Positions 43,001-52,316 of a stretch of 64,000 bases of DNA are shown piece by piece (the first letter of the stretch is position 1; each line of letters begins with the position of its first letter). The notes under the pieces are model-generated. The model saw only the letters and a program-made list of their open reading frames with translations. It was not told where the DNA came from and did not search any database. A program made the translations under genes and the position numbers. The DNA lies in the NCBI RefSeq assembly GCF_003324165.1, contig NW_025407850.1, positions 463,647 through 527,646 on the forward strand. Direction: 5' to 3'. The DNA comes from Naegleria lovaniensis. Lineage: Eukaryota > Heterolobosea > Eutetramitea > Acrasida > Naegleriidae.

Positions 43001-43956
43001 GTTTGATCCAACACATTCTCAAGTTGACTCTTAGAAAATACCACAAGAGGTCTAAATTGGTGATATAAATGTGCGGAGTGCTCAGCATCATCCATAGATC
43101 CGAATTCTACATTCTCATCAATATCAATGCCGTTGTCATCATTCTCACTTTCAGATGTAACAAAATGAGTGTTGGTATTCTTCGATTCACCAGTTCCAAT
43201 GAGTACCTTTTCTATTTTGGAGTATCTTCGTTCTTCCTCTTCATGTAGTCCAGGTTTTGCAAATCTGTCAATCCAATCAACGACTTTTTCTAAATATTGG
43301 ATAACCTTGATAACATTTTCTTCTTTTACAGTTTGAACAAGTTTTTGAATTTTAGGATCTAATGTCAAACCAATACCCATGTTCTGTAAATCTTTAAAGA
43401 CACTTTTAACACTCAAATTGTTCTTAAACTTTCTTTTGGCAATATAGAGTTGTTTGGCGATCAAACAAGCAAGCTGTCCTTTCGATAAGCCACTTGCAAC
43501 TCCATATTTGTTGGATGACACTTGATCCAAGCGCAAATTCTCTTCGATCGCTGTCAAAAAGTGGTCCAACAAATTTCTTCCGTTCTGTTCTTCAATTCTT
43601 TTATCAAAATTCGCGTTCACTTTACGTGAAGGTTGAGAGAAGGAAATTTTTGGTTTGATGAAACTATCCCAAGTTAATCCAAATTTTACCAAGTCATCTT
43701 CAGCGTTCTTCTTTCTCTTGTTTTCAATCGCTGGAAATAATTCATAATATGATTTTGTCTCATCAAACAATTGCAAAGAATTATTACCAATAGTCTTTTC
43801 ACGCAAGACGTTTGATAATCGTGGTGGAGATATTAGCAGGTCCATTGATGTCGTAGATGATGAATCGTTTCCTTCTCCCGAAAGAAAAGAAAGACTTCTT
43901 GATCCTATTGCTCTCGGAAGCAACTTTTCGAAAATATCAGCAGACGAAGAGGACAT
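37081..43956 (-). CDS. ASCC3: ASCC3/Slh1-type double-cassette Ski2-like RNA helicase
   Basis: The 2291-residue single-exon protein starts at an ATG preceded by a long A-run. Cassette 1 has Walker A APTGCGKTN (about residue 590), DEVH (about 700), SATLPNY and FGRAGRPQFD, followed by a Sec63 domain. Cassette 2 has APTGSGKT (about 1450), DEIH (about 1555), ATATLAWGVNLPA and AGRSGRPGFD, followed by a second Sec63 domain. Both cassettes keep active motifs, and runs such as GETEPWWIWVEDENSEYIYH and YFNPVQTQIFHMAYHSD match ASCC3/Slh1 better than Brr2, whose second cassette is degenerate. ASCC3/Slh1 splits collided ribosomes (RQT complex) and aids alkylation repair. The acidic N-terminal region probably binds partners. 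Confidence 0.9.
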   Translation of the reverse strand: MSSSSADIFEKLLPRAIGSRSLSFLSGEGNDSSSTTSMDLLISPPRLSNVLREKTIGNNSLQLFDETKSYYELFPAIENKRKKNAEDDLVKFGLTWDSFIKPKISFSQPSRKVNANFDKRIEEQNGRNLLDHFLTAIEENLRLDQVSSNKYGVASGLSKGQLACLIAKQLYIAKRKFKNNLSVKSVFKDLQNMGIGLTLDPKIQKLVQTVKEENVIKVIQYLEKVVDWIDRFAKPGLHEEEERRYSKIEKVLIGTGESKNTNTHFVTSESENDDNGIDIDENVEFGSMDDAEHSAHLYHQFRPLVVFSKSQLENVLDQTNLFSHISQEDEDIYDENEEEEEEPTSMFSMEWLEKECKKVCKTAGIENAVMELLQKKGQSDVELQSRLFDILGENAFELMSIIMEHKSELLKDFYKRQMEENAVEGINSFSHIKMTTSKFKEAKKGLRKEGKKLGRKHQKKINLSGGGVNLNEQLELKELYQKFKKEKDRTVLKEGEGEARVLKLGRDVIPEDKNEADKETQERVIRQQTYEEHVFPAPKPRQDTQPLVPISVFEDWAQLAFKGYTHLNRVQSDVFYSAYKTSENLLICAPTGCGKTNVAMLTVLREIGQHFRGGKIRREEFKIIYIAPMKALAAEMVENFSKRLAPLGIVVKEMTGDMQLTKQEVQQTQMIVTTPEKWDVTTRKATDQALIQLTRLIIIDEVHLLNEDRGPVIESIVARTLRQMETTQSLIRLVGLSATLPNYMDVAHFLRVNPHSGLHFFDGSYRPVPLEQSFIGVSLRNPIQRSQEYNNIAYNRALKNLKKQKQVMVFVHSRKETSTTAKALLDLAMQEGTLEFFTQGVPENEHTKKWVTKALEKCHNRELKDLVPKGLGIHHAGLVRSDRNLVEKLFAEGVIRVLCCTSTLAWGVNLPSYCCIIKGTEVYNAEKGQMTELGMLDIMQIFGRAGRPQFDVEGEGVIITSYDQLPRYLNLLKRNLPIESQMTQDLANHLCAEIVLGTVSNVREGSLWLNYTYLFLRMRQNPMNYGLTFEEVQLDPTLIGTRRTLIEKACKVLQDSKMIIYDEKTGVVSATDLGRIASHYYIHYETIQLYNEKLHANLSESDVLQIVASAREFKNIKVREDESEELQELCTNSPVQVKGLNDYTGKVNVMIQSYISHVKIKNSSLISDCAFIVQSVGRIVRALFEIAVKERWSSLMDKLLTLTKCIDRRQWVFEHPLRQIPKLPSYTIQKLESKKLTLSRLVEYEESELDQVINVKGMGRVVMEAIDKFPNLDLEANVQPITRSVLRFQVKIRPNFTWDKKLHGETEPWWIWVEDENSEYIYHSEYFLLKQSEHEKMMKESKGEEDDPCFTLNFVVPFKEDPRPLYFIIRAVSDKWISAEAQLTINIKDIILPEGFAPSTPLLPLDPLPVTALNNPNYEKLFTDKGIKYFNPVQTQIFHMAYHSDENILVGAPTGSGKTSIAELCMMRLFTLKPQSKVIYIAPLKALVRERLTEWEKKFVQKLGKRMVELTGDFTPDVKLLKQADIVITTPEKWDGISRNWQNRSYVRDVGLIVMDEIHLLGSERGAILEVITSRMRYISWNTQIPIRMMGLSTNMANATDLADWLGVTQRGLFNFRSSVRPVPLQISISGFSGKNYCPRMNSMNKPAYQAILRHSNNKPCLIFVSSRRQTRLTAMDLIAYCTVDENPQRFLNMNNDELIQVCELARDTNLKQFLTYGIGIHHAGLTPSDKKLVEELFLNGKIQVLIATATLAWGVNLPAYFVIIKGTEYFDPKTKRYEDYPLVDVLQMAGRSGRPGFDEEGRVFIMVHDVKKNFYKRFLYEPFPIESSLHTQLHDHINAEIVSGTIKTKQDCLDYLTWTFMFRRLVQNPFYYGIEDLSYEGLNKWLSNKISEIIDDLEFAGLVKATDLSMDKKKLLQVMATESGNTFGTMTAEKEKSEKEKQKRKGIYLEPTATGIIASYYYLSYRTASHFNRLIRPDSNINYLLELLCEAKEFAEIPVRHNEDKLNKELSEVVPLGSYLYDYESPHVKCYLLLQAHFERVKLPIVDYITDTRTVLDSTIRIAQAYIDICAEKGYLQASLNMMHILQMIMQARWEKDSTLFQLFSNLPCPRENTNTNDEIYQLVELLGIKENITELKQLLSIRYSSKNGENSLQQLLSKYTKKNSLVSNIMKIIDEFPYLTVRVDQVLHDEEEHKIEVNIIIERISKSKEQAYTPMYTKQKDEGFWLIVSNPTNQELLAMKRVRANKKINPTEIYLPITENDKELEIRVVPDCYLGLDTSAKFLCKIQTH

Positions 43957-44090
43957 TTTTTTTTGAATTCATTTTTGTTTTTCAAAATCGAGTTTGAGTT
44001 GTTAATCAAGTTTGATTTGTTGATTCAACTGCGAGTTTGAATATTGAACCGTAGAATGTTTACTGAGAATGTTTCTTTGTTAACGAATGA

Positions 44091-46319
44091 TCATCCAAAG
44101 ATAGCGTATCCAATTTCACCCCCAACAATAGCCACCACTGCACCAGCAATTACAATAATTGGAGGAGAAAAATCGAAAAAGTTCAGCAAAAAGCAAAACA
44201 TGGTACAGGCAGCAAGGTATTGATTCATTCCAACATTGTCAATCCACATATCAATGGCGTTTGAAATGACGTATCCAATACAAACAGCGTTCACACCCAC
44301 CAGTGACATTTTGATAATATTGTTTTCTCTAATTTTTCTCCAGAGAGGAAGAAAGCCTGTCATTGTCAGATAACCTGGCAAATGGAAGAAAATTCCTGAT
44401 AACAATCCTAGTAATGGTGGTAATATGAAGAATAGAGCAGTTCTATGGGTGCTTGGAGTAACAGGTATAGCACTACCGTTGACACTATAAAAATCTGTAT
44501 CGAATGTCATTACGCTTGTCACGTTACTAGCAATCAATGTTGAATTCGATGTTGAATTAAGAGCAGTAGGAAACGTGGAAAATTTAACACCAATAGCTGC
44601 TCCAAAATATGCAGCAACATTATACTTTGGACCAGGTAAAGCATTAGACAGAGCAAATCCATTCATAAATTGTTCTTTTGTCATCCATTGTCGTTGTAAC
44701 ATTTCTGGCATCAATAAAGGTATTCCACCCACTCCACCTCCAAATATAAACGTTCCCATCCTATAGAAGAATGATAAAACTAAAATACTTTCCTTGAAAA
44801 TGTCAGCACCAGTAGGAGAAGAATGGGGTCTTTTGTATTTTGCAAAAATTGCAGAACACACCAATAGGACCACGAACAACATGATAAATATGGCTAACAT
44901 GGTAAACCCAAGCCATAATGGAGAATGTGTTCGAACTTGCTTGCTCATGACATCTCTTACTTGCTCCTGTTCTGCTTCAACTTCAGCATCATTCACAGTA
45001 ACTTCTTCTGTGCTCACTGAAGGTTTTGGTTTAACAAAACTTTGTAAAAGTATCCAAACAAATTTCAGTTTTTGTTTGATGGTCATTTCTTCATCCTCAA
45101 ATGTTGCAGCTCCAACTGCTTGCTCTTTGATGTGATAATCTTGAATTCTCTTTTCAATGATAGCTTCAATTTTCAAATAAATGCAACTCAGAGCCGCACC
45201 CAAACCAATAAGAGCAGGTAATAGCCATGTAGTCCTATAAATCATGGTTGTAATAGCAATAGATCCTGCCAAAACATAAGGAAAAACTTTGCTCTTCATT
45301 TTGGTTAACATTCCAGCCATTCTCCAAGCCGATGATACTGCAAAAGCAATACCTGAAGTTGCCAAACCAAATTGTAAATTTGTAAGCCAACGAGGCGAGT
45401 TCTCATCAATATTGACATCGGCCATAAGCCATCCAAACAACAAACACCCCAAAAAACCAGGACCACAAAAAAGAATATTCGATAAAAATCCACTCCAAAA
45501 ACCAAATCTGAGCATGGCGATAGAAAATACAACTTGGCTAATGATGGGTCCAGGCAAACTTTGACTTAGAGCATAAATCTATGTTAAAGTGAGTGAACAC
45601 ACAAGAATCCAATATATATTCCAACAAGAATTTTGTAATGCACTACAAAAACATACCTCCATAAATTCATTTTCAGTCAGCCACTTTTTTTGGTCGACAA
45701 ACATTTTCTGTACCACAGCAATACCACCTACAAAGGTTGTGCAACCTAAAGGTAAAAAGATCTTGAATGTTTCCTTCAGCATGGTACACCAAGTAATCTT
45801 TTTACGTAGCTCTCGTTTTCGTTGCTGTTCTTCTCGTAGTTGCTTGAACAATTGTTCATGCTCTCCTTCTTCAACCAGCGACTCACTCTCGAATGCACTT
45901 TCGGAAGGAGCTGAATGATTGTTACGAAAATAGTGTTGTCTTGGAGTGAAATCATCGTTTAAATCCTTCAATTCAATTTCTTCCTCTTCATGATGGTGTT
46001 CATCATTACTCAACTGAGGATTGAATCGGTTGTTTGATGAGAGTGGTGGTACAACAATGACTGGTTGATTATGGTTGGTAATAGTATTGCTACTACTATT
46101 TTCATCAGTGTTTGCGTTTTGAAAATGTACATGTTGTGGTGATGATGAAGAAGTGATAATGTTCGAGGATGAGCATTTCCTTCCAAAGGTAAAGCCAATA
46201 CTTGCTTCGTCTGAAGTAATGTTGGTGGTGTTGTTGTCATGATTGTCGTTTGGATCCGAAGAGGCTACATCATCTCGAAAGCCTTCTTGTTGTTTGTCGT
46301 ATATATTAGGACGATGCAT
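44091..46319 (-). CDS. chromate ion transporter (CHR) family protein, two domains (two exons)
   Basis: Exon 1 is 46319-45657 and exon 2 is 45578-44091; the 78-nt intron (donor GTATGT, acceptor CATAG) splits the first CHR domain. The 716-residue product has a disordered cytosolic head of about 190 residues (Asn/Ser/His-rich), then CHR domain 1 (FKIFLPLGCTTFVGGIAVVQ, KKWLTENEFMEV, then across the splice IYALSQSLPGPIISQVVFS) and CHR domain 2 (LSFFYRMGTFIFGGGVGGIP, QWMTKEQFMNGFALSNALPG). Both LPGP signatures are present (SLPGPI, ALPGPK). This is the long CHR form that exports chromate or carries related oxyanions; the physiological substrate is not known. The start is the first in-frame ATG. Confidence 0.9.
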
Positions 46320-47052
46320 CAAGCAATTGTTGTTGTGTTGTTCTTTTCTGTTGTTGTTGGTGGTGGGTTTTGAAATCAATTATTTGCCCTTTGTAATTGA
46401 AGTAGAAGAATTGACTTTAATAATAGCGTGCATCATGGTGTCCATTATCGTCCGAGTGGAGCGATCCGAATAAATTTTGAGACCATTATTCGTGCACGTG
46501 TCATCAACGGACTCCAATTCATTGGTAATATTCTAATGTATGTTTCACATTCTAACTTAGAAGATTGGAATTAGAAGATGAGGTGGTGGTTAATATATGG
46601 TAAATTATAAAAGGAGATTCCATGATGATCGGATAAAACGTATTTGTTAAGAGTACGTGTGAAGATACCTTCGCTCCGAGAGAGAGAAAAATCAACAAAT
46701 AAAATTTCCACTATTGATGCCATGTCTAAATGAACGCATTGGATGACAACGGCTTTGAATAAATTATTAGGATTTGTCAAGCATAGCAAAACTGCCAGCG
46801 AAACAAACTTCCGGGCTTCGAGTATTAAGATTTCATACTCGACAAAAAAATGGGTAATGTTAACTACCTGATCAAACTGTAGTTTATGCTTCAACTAAAA
46901 CGAAAACACGTCATGTAATTTCCTTTTTGAATCACACTTCGGAATTGTTATATTACAGCCATGTTGTTGACAATATTACAAAAATTGGCTTCCTAGAATT
47001 CGTGTAGAGTTCATCATCATTTATATATTAAAAATTATTAAAATTCATCGCG
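46320..47052. other. 733-bp divergent intergenic region, no gene seen
   Basis: Lies between the CHR transporter start and the transposase-like gene. One minus-strand frame of 107 codons exists (46571-46894) but has no ATG start and no recognisable sequence. The 60 bp before 47053 are very AT-rich. No terminal inverted repeat was noticed by eye. Confidence 0.4.
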
Positions 47053-49947
47053 ATGGGTAAAACTTTAGAGATTCAAGAACACCTTCCTGCACTTCATTCT
47101 TTACATACCTATCAATACGAAGGCGATCAATATTATTCTGCCGATGAAATTGTTGGATCGTTCTTTAAAAAGGAGAAAAATCAAAAAATCTGCAATATTA
47201 TCGAAAGAAGCTATGGCAAACACATCACGATCAATAATTGCCAACAGCAAGAGATTGGGTTTCCAAAGGTAAAAAAGTCCGCAATTTTGCTAAGCTTGGC
47301 AGCCGTTATTGGAACTCTGTTAAAGTTGTCGAAGAAAGATCATCATGATTTATTAATTCAACACCTGTTCCAAACGCATCCCAATCACAACAGTGATCAC
47401 TATGATACACGTATGGATGACGATGAATTATTTGATAATTCAATGGAAGAAATTTTCAACCAGCCTCAAGTCGAGGACCAAGATGAAGCTTTCAATCAAT
47501 TGGTTGCTGATGCTGCATCCTATTTTGTTGACGAGAACTCTAATGAAAATGATGATGATATTTATGAAAATAATATTATAGTAGAAGCTTCTGATATAAT
47601 TAATGATGCAAGTCAGCAACATGAACTTAATACAACCTCACAAGATTACTCTCAAACAGTAGATAGCATGGAAACAGCAAACACTAATCCTAACCTTTCT
47701 CAACAGTGGAACGATCAATGGAACGCTTCTCAAAATTGTATACAATATTCTGGGCTTAAGTATGTCGAACCATTCATTTTGGCAGACCAGACTTGTGAGA
47801 CATATTTGTCCCAATTTGCACTTTGGAACTATTTCAAGCCTCAACAGCAATCACAGCCTCAACAATTCCCAACACAACCAATTTGCTCTCAACAATATAA
47901 TATTGAACAATGGAAAAATTGTTATACAACTGATACCGCTTTACAATCCAATACATGTGACTCATTCAACCATTCTCAAGCACAATCTGATAATGATCAA
48001 CAAGTAGAATTGAAATATTGGGAATGTGCTTGTTGTAAACACCAAAAAGTCCAAGCATGTCCTCACAAATACCCTGGTATTCAATCAAATCAAGACAATT
48101 ACAACCGTGGAGCGAAAGATCGAGCAAAAGAAATAGTGTCTATATTTGAGAAAATGTTAGGTAATTTAGGACATGATGTACATGCATGGCTGGAATGTTA
48201 TCTTCAAACTGATGAAGGTATTAAAACAGTAATCCAAGAATTAGAGCAAAATATTAGATACAGCCATCGTTATCAAAAACTGAAAGAATATCTAATTGAA
48301 AAGAAAGATGTAACTATTGTGCAATATTGGCGAGATAATAACTTGATTTCTGATGTTACATATCATAACTTACGAAAAGAAGTCAATTTAATGACATTAC
48401 TCCCGACAAGGAAAGAGATGACAACATCGAAACAATCACTAAATGAACAAGTTGAGAAAACTTTCAAATTACGATGTCCAAGTTCAAACTACATTGGATA
48501 TATTATAGACTTAGATCAAGCCATATTTTATATTCTGAAGCTATGTATGTCATTAGGGAAAAAATTACCCAAGAAAATATTTTTTAAAATTGGGGTAGAT
48601 GGTAGAGAAATTAATGGAGTTAAACAAGTTGCAGTTGCATTGGTTCCACTCAATTTAAGAGATGTATTTCCATCGCAGGCTGTTTATTCTGTGTTTTATA
48701 TTGGGTTATTTCAGATGAAGGAAACAAAAGAAAGTATCAAAGAAACAATTGGAACGCTTCACGATGAGATTGAGCGTGTTTTGCAAAAACAATATTTTGG
48801 GAAGCATCAAGTTTGCCTTTTTTATGTTTCAGACATGCATAATGTAGGCATGACGTTCTCATTTGATTTATGTCCCTATTGTATGGCTCAAACTATTGTA
48901 GATTTTGCATCAACTCCACGCGACTCTCTTGACGGCCAGTTACCTTTTTCTCCATCACAAACAATACTATGTGCTCTTCATATCAAACAGAGGCTAGTAG
49001 AAAATGTTATCGGTTATATGGCATCAACAACTTACAAATATGAGATTCAGAAAAATATACAAACATTACATGGATTGGAAACATTTAATTGGAAAGAGTT
49101 CCACGAACGAGTATCGAATTATGGAATTTCTCAAACCTCAGCACGATCATCAACCAAGTCATGTATGCTGTCGGGAGATCATTGTAACACTATTTTACAA
49201 AATATTGAGAAAGTTGTTGATAATATTGAACCAAGCACCAAACAAAAATATTTACAAATTCTGAAATTGTTGCGAAATATTATCATTATTATTGAAATGC
49301 ATCAAGATAACGAAAATAATGACAATGTATTGACAGCAAATAAGATTGTGGAATTGGACAAACTGATAATGCAATTCTTAGTTGCGTGTTTTTCAATATG
49401 GACTCAAGGAATTAAAGCTCATTATTTCCATTTTATAATTCATGTACCCTCAATAATGAGCTCTCTTTTCAAAGAAAAATTATCACTCTCGATTTTGAGT
49501 AATCAGGGATTCGAACGGTCTCATTTATTTCACCATGCAGTGTTTAATCGAATTATTAACAATGGAGGAGGTCGTACTCAAATACACCCAACCAAACAAT
49601 TGCTATTGTGGCAATGGCGAAAGGTATTAGTCGCAATTGACTTGAAGGAAAAAACAGGAGAAACATATTGGCATGAAAAACGTTTAAAAAAGCTTTATTC
49701 TTGGGATGCAAGTCATGTCAAACCACAAAAGGAATTGTATCAATGGTATGATGCTTCTTTAGTGGACCCAACCATAATTACGGATCGTGATAATTTGAAC
49801 ATGATGATTCAAAAGATCCAAGAAAATGACAAGGAGAACAGGAAGAAGCAAACTTCCAAAGATACAGACACCAATGCCTTCGCTGGGAGAGTAACTGCAA
49901 CAATGTCACACAAGAAACGGAAAGGATGTCCTAGCAATGATGAATGA
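47053..49947 (+). CDS. putative RNase H-fold transposase-like protein, possibly domesticated
   Basis: This 964-residue ORF has an intact ATG-to-TGA frame. The N-terminal third is Gln/Asn/Asp-rich with a Cys/His cluster (WECACCKHQKVQACPHKYPG, near residue 330). The C-terminal half shows what may be a DDE-type core: Asp516 in FKIGVDGREING, Asp594 in LFYVSDMHN, then a CPYC knuckle (607-610) with CALHIKQRL behind it, and Glu821 in NQGFERSHLFHH. The order D...D...CxxC...H...E is that of several large eukaryotic transposase-like families with a CPWC-type knuckle. No terminal repeats were found, and the stop lies 2 bp from the next gene's stop, which argues against a recent insertion. Family and catalytic residues are inference. 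Confidence 0.55.
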   Translation: MGKTLEIQEHLPALHSLHTYQYEGDQYYSADEIVGSFFKKEKNQKICNIIERSYGKHITINNCQQQEIGFPKVKKSAILLSLAAVIGTLLKLSKKDHHDLLIQHLFQTHPNHNSDHYDTRMDDDELFDNSMEEIFNQPQVEDQDEAFNQLVADAASYFVDENSNENDDDIYENNIIVEASDIINDASQQHELNTTSQDYSQTVDSMETANTNPNLSQQWNDQWNASQNCIQYSGLKYVEPFILADQTCETYLSQFALWNYFKPQQQSQPQQFPTQPICSQQYNIEQWKNCYTTDTALQSNTCDSFNHSQAQSDNDQQVELKYWECACCKHQKVQACPHKYPGIQSNQDNYNRGAKDRAKEIVSIFEKMLGNLGHDVHAWLECYLQTDEGIKTVIQELEQNIRYSHRYQKLKEYLIEKKDVTIVQYWRDNNLISDVTYHNLRKEVNLMTLLPTRKEMTTSKQSLNEQVEKTFKLRCPSSNYIGYIIDLDQAIFYILKLCMSLGKKLPKKIFFKIGVDGREINGVKQVAVALVPLNLRDVFPSQAVYSVFYIGLFQMKETKESIKETIGTLHDEIERVLQKQYFGKHQVCLFYVSDMHNVGMTFSFDLCPYCMAQTIVDFASTPRDSLDGQLPFSPSQTILCALHIKQRLVENVIGYMASTTYKYEIQKNIQTLHGLETFNWKEFHERVSNYGISQTSARSSTKSCMLSGDHCNTILQNIEKVVDNIEPSTKQKYLQILKLLRNIIIIIEMHQDNENNDNVLTANKIVELDKLIMQFLVACFSIWTQGIKAHYFHFIIHVPSIMSSLFKEKLSLSILSNQGFERSHLFHHAVFNRIINNGGGRTQIHPTKQLLLWQWRKVLVAIDLKEKTGETYWHEKRLKKLYSWDASHVKPQKELYQWYDASLVDPTIITDRDNLNMMIQKIQENDKENRKKQTSKDTDTNAFAGRVTATMSHKKRKGCPSNDE

Positions 49948-49949
49948 AA

Positions 49950-50624
49950 TCAAAAACTTTCAATCCAACAATCTCCATTCTTTGACTGTACCCAATGACT
50001 GAGGTGTGCATAATATAATTCGAATGAGGTGTCGTAGGAAATGATCAACTTGGATGCAATGCAACGATATTGAACAGTTTCAAGTTCTGAGCGAATGGGC
50101 CTGTTGAATCTCTTTCTAAGGCTGTCAATTATATGCTTTTGGTCGACACTCATATAATTCTTTGCCCAAGTCCCATCCCCGAAAGAAGGAAAGTTTGGAT
50201 AATTGAATTCGTAAATGATGTGACGAGTCCGTTCAATGTCACCTTCTCGGTTGATCCAAGGAGAATATTGCTCCACACGAACATACTTCTCGGGCCCCAT
50301 AGTCTTACACATATACATATCAAAAACGGATTCTTTACACTCACCTATTGGCAATCGAGTCCGTGCTGGGCCGTTGCAAGGAGAATTCATGTCCCACAAA
50401 AAGTTGAAAAGCTTGAGTTCCATACGAGCAGCTTGTTTCCGATGGGAGTTGTGAGTAAAATGGATTAAATTGAGGGGGCTTGGATGCATGGTGATTGGTA
50501 TCTTATCCACTTTAACAAAGGCCTCCAATGGATGATATTTGTAACGACGACGCTGCCTTTTTGGTGTACTTGATATCTTTGAAGGTTGGGAAGGTGTGAT
50601 CTTCTTTGATTGCTCTTTTGGCAT
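49950..50624 (-). CDS. unknown basic protein
   Basis: The 224-residue frame starts at the first ATG (50624, MPKEQSKK). A basic Lys/Ser/Pro-rich head with KRQRRRYKYHP could serve as a nuclear or organellar signal. The body contains aromatic-rich stretches (AARMELKLFNFLWDMN, FELYYAHLSHWVQ) and several Cys residues, without a family I recognise. It converges with the transposase-like gene with 2 bp between stops. Coding character is supported by the length and by the lack of a competing frame. Confidence 0.55.
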   Translation of the reverse strand: MPKEQSKKITPSQPSKISSTPKRQRRRYKYHPLEAFVKVDKIPITMHPSPLNLIHFTHNSHRKQAARMELKLFNFLWDMNSPCNGPARTRLPIGECKESVFDMYMCKTMGPEKYVRVEQYSPWINREGDIERTRHIIYEFNYPNFPSFGDGTWAKNYMSVDQKHIIDSLRKRFNRPIRSELETVQYRCIASKLIISYDTSFELYYAHLSHWVQSKNGDCWIESF

Positions 50625-51011
50625 TGTGCTGGAGAGTGTTGTTGCTGTTAATGATGATGCGATCAGTGATCGGTGTTGAAGCAATGAAGTTGATGGTAAG
50701 TAGATGAGGTTGTGAATGATGCTGATCAAGAAGTGCTGATGATGGTTGATCAGGGTAACAGTTTATATTTGTTTTGTTTCGATTGTTCTTGCAAGCGACA
50801 TAGTAGCGTCCCAAACATTTTATTTTTTTTCAATTCCGGTTTGCCAAATCCATCCTGCAACTGGGTCTATTGGCTTGTCTTGCTATGTAGTGAATGTCAT
50901 GAATAGAATGACAAATGTATCGTTCATTTGGTTGATTGTGTCATTTTTTGAAGTGTGATGATGACAGACCTTCACACTCATCATCATAACATCACAACAA
51001 CAAACTAAAAA
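50625..51011. promoter_or_regulatory. divergent intergenic region
   Basis: 387 bp between divergent starts. It contains a run of nine Ts at about 50821-50829 and CATCATCA repeats just upstream of 51012. No gene is seen. Confidence 0.35.
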
Positions 51012-51422
51012 ATGCAAGCAAGAATCACTGATCTCACTCGTGAAGAAGAGAAAATCATTTACAACTCCAGCATGTATGTGGCATCTATGGATCCACTCTA
51101 CCGAAGCATAGATACTCTTTTACGTGAGAGCGGTGTGGATGATCCAAATCAATTACCTCCTCATCTCAAACAACAATATGATGGAATTAAATATAGTTTA
51201 CAAATGATGGAAGATCAGTTATATTCTATTGGAACACTGGTCTCTTCAATTTCCATTCAAGTTTATAAATCACCAGAAGTTGGAATAGAGCTTCGGACTC
51301 TGTTTGGAGTGTTGATCCGACATTTATATGAATTGGGAATCTACAAAACAACGTTCCTTTCCATGTTCATTCAATTGTCATTTGGTACACGCTCTAAAAC
51401 AGATTATTTAATGGAATTATTA
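51012..51422 (+). CDS. unknown helical protein, 3' end lost in assembly gap
   Basis: The ATG at 51012 has the local A-rich context (AACTAAAAAATG). 137 residues can be read before the gap: mostly helical, with MQARITDLTREEEKIIYNSS, LPPHLKQQYDGIKYSLQ and a hydrophobic end (TTFLSMFIQLSFGT). No family is recognised. The frame is open into the run of Ns at 51423-51432, so the true C-terminus is missing. Confidence 0.6.
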
Positions 51423-51432
51423 NNNNNNNNNN
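51423..51432. other. assembly gap (10 Ns)
   Basis: Ten ambiguous bases mark a scaffold join of unknown true size. Two convergent genes run into it from either side, and both lose their 3' ends. Confidence 0.99.
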
Positions 51433-52316
51433 TGTGCACTCATATGTTGCATATTTTGGAAGATTCCACGGGTTAGTAAATTTTCCAATCGTGCTGGAAA
51501 GTTTCTCCCCATTTCAAAAAGAGAGGTTGGATCTAGTAAACCATCAGTATCGTCTTGTTCGACATAATAAAAATCTCCAGCCATATCATCTCCGATGAGG
51601 ACGTCATCTTCTTCATCTTCAACATTTTCCAGCATTGGAGCATTGTCTGAAAGAGATTATATTGTACAGTGTAAGTTCAATTTCCATCACGATGAAAAAC
51701 GTGTTTTTTTGCATGATGAATCAATTTTGATCAATTAACAACAAGTATTAATAATGTAGAAAAATCATAGTCGATGATAAAATATGAAATCGAAGGTTGC
51801 AATTTAAATCATTCATCAAACAACAAGATTAATATTTCCATCATCATGATCGGAACATGTCAGATAAAAATACCAAAAATAAATAACAATAATTATTGGA
51901 TGATCAATAGACAGCATCAATGAAAAGATCTTTCAAGCCGTCGGCTCCTACAAGTATTTTAAAAACTTACCAAAATTCAAAACGTTTTCATCATCTTGTT
52001 CAATTGTATCCTCCTCTTCTTCCTCTTCCTCTTCTTCTCCTTCATCTTCTTCAACAACACCAGGAGGTTCTTCATCATCCTCGCCTTCCACGCCTTCTTC
52101 CATTTCCTCATCCTCCATAGAAGGTTGTTCATCCTCTCCCTCTCTTAACTCATTATCAATCTCAACTCCTGAATTAATAAAATTATGAAGTTGCTCCTCA
52201 AATTCGTTTAGATCCATTTTTTTGTAAAGTTCCTTTTCTGCCAATTCTCGAACCAACAACGGTACGAAATCGTCTAGGTTTAAAAAGAAAGATACAGTAA
52301 TTTCACTCTTAACCAT
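51433..52316 (-). CDS. unknown acidic protein (two exons), 3' end lost in assembly gap
   Basis: Exon 1 (52316-51971) starts at an ATG and exon 2 starts at 51646, across a 324-nt intron (donor GTAAGT, acceptor TTTCAG) that joins FG to DNAPMLENVE as an Asp codon. Exon 1 has a helical part (LDDFVPLLVRELAEKELYKK, FEEQLHNFINSG) followed by a very acidic tract with an unbroken Glu run. Exon 2 is also acidic and ends in a helix (FPARLENLLTRGIFQNMQH) at the gap. No family is recognised. The acidic tract suggests a nuclear or chromatin-associated protein, but that is only a guess. Confidence 0.6.

Noticed and set aside
37081-43956. Brr2/SNRNP200 as the identity of the large helicase
   Set aside because: The second cassette keeps active motifs (DEIH, ATATLAWGVNLPA) and detailed similarity is to ASCC3/Slh1; Brr2's second cassette is degenerate.
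46571-46894. 107-codon minus-strand frame upstream of the CHR transporter
   Set aside because: No ATG start, no recognisable domain; lies in an expected promoter region.
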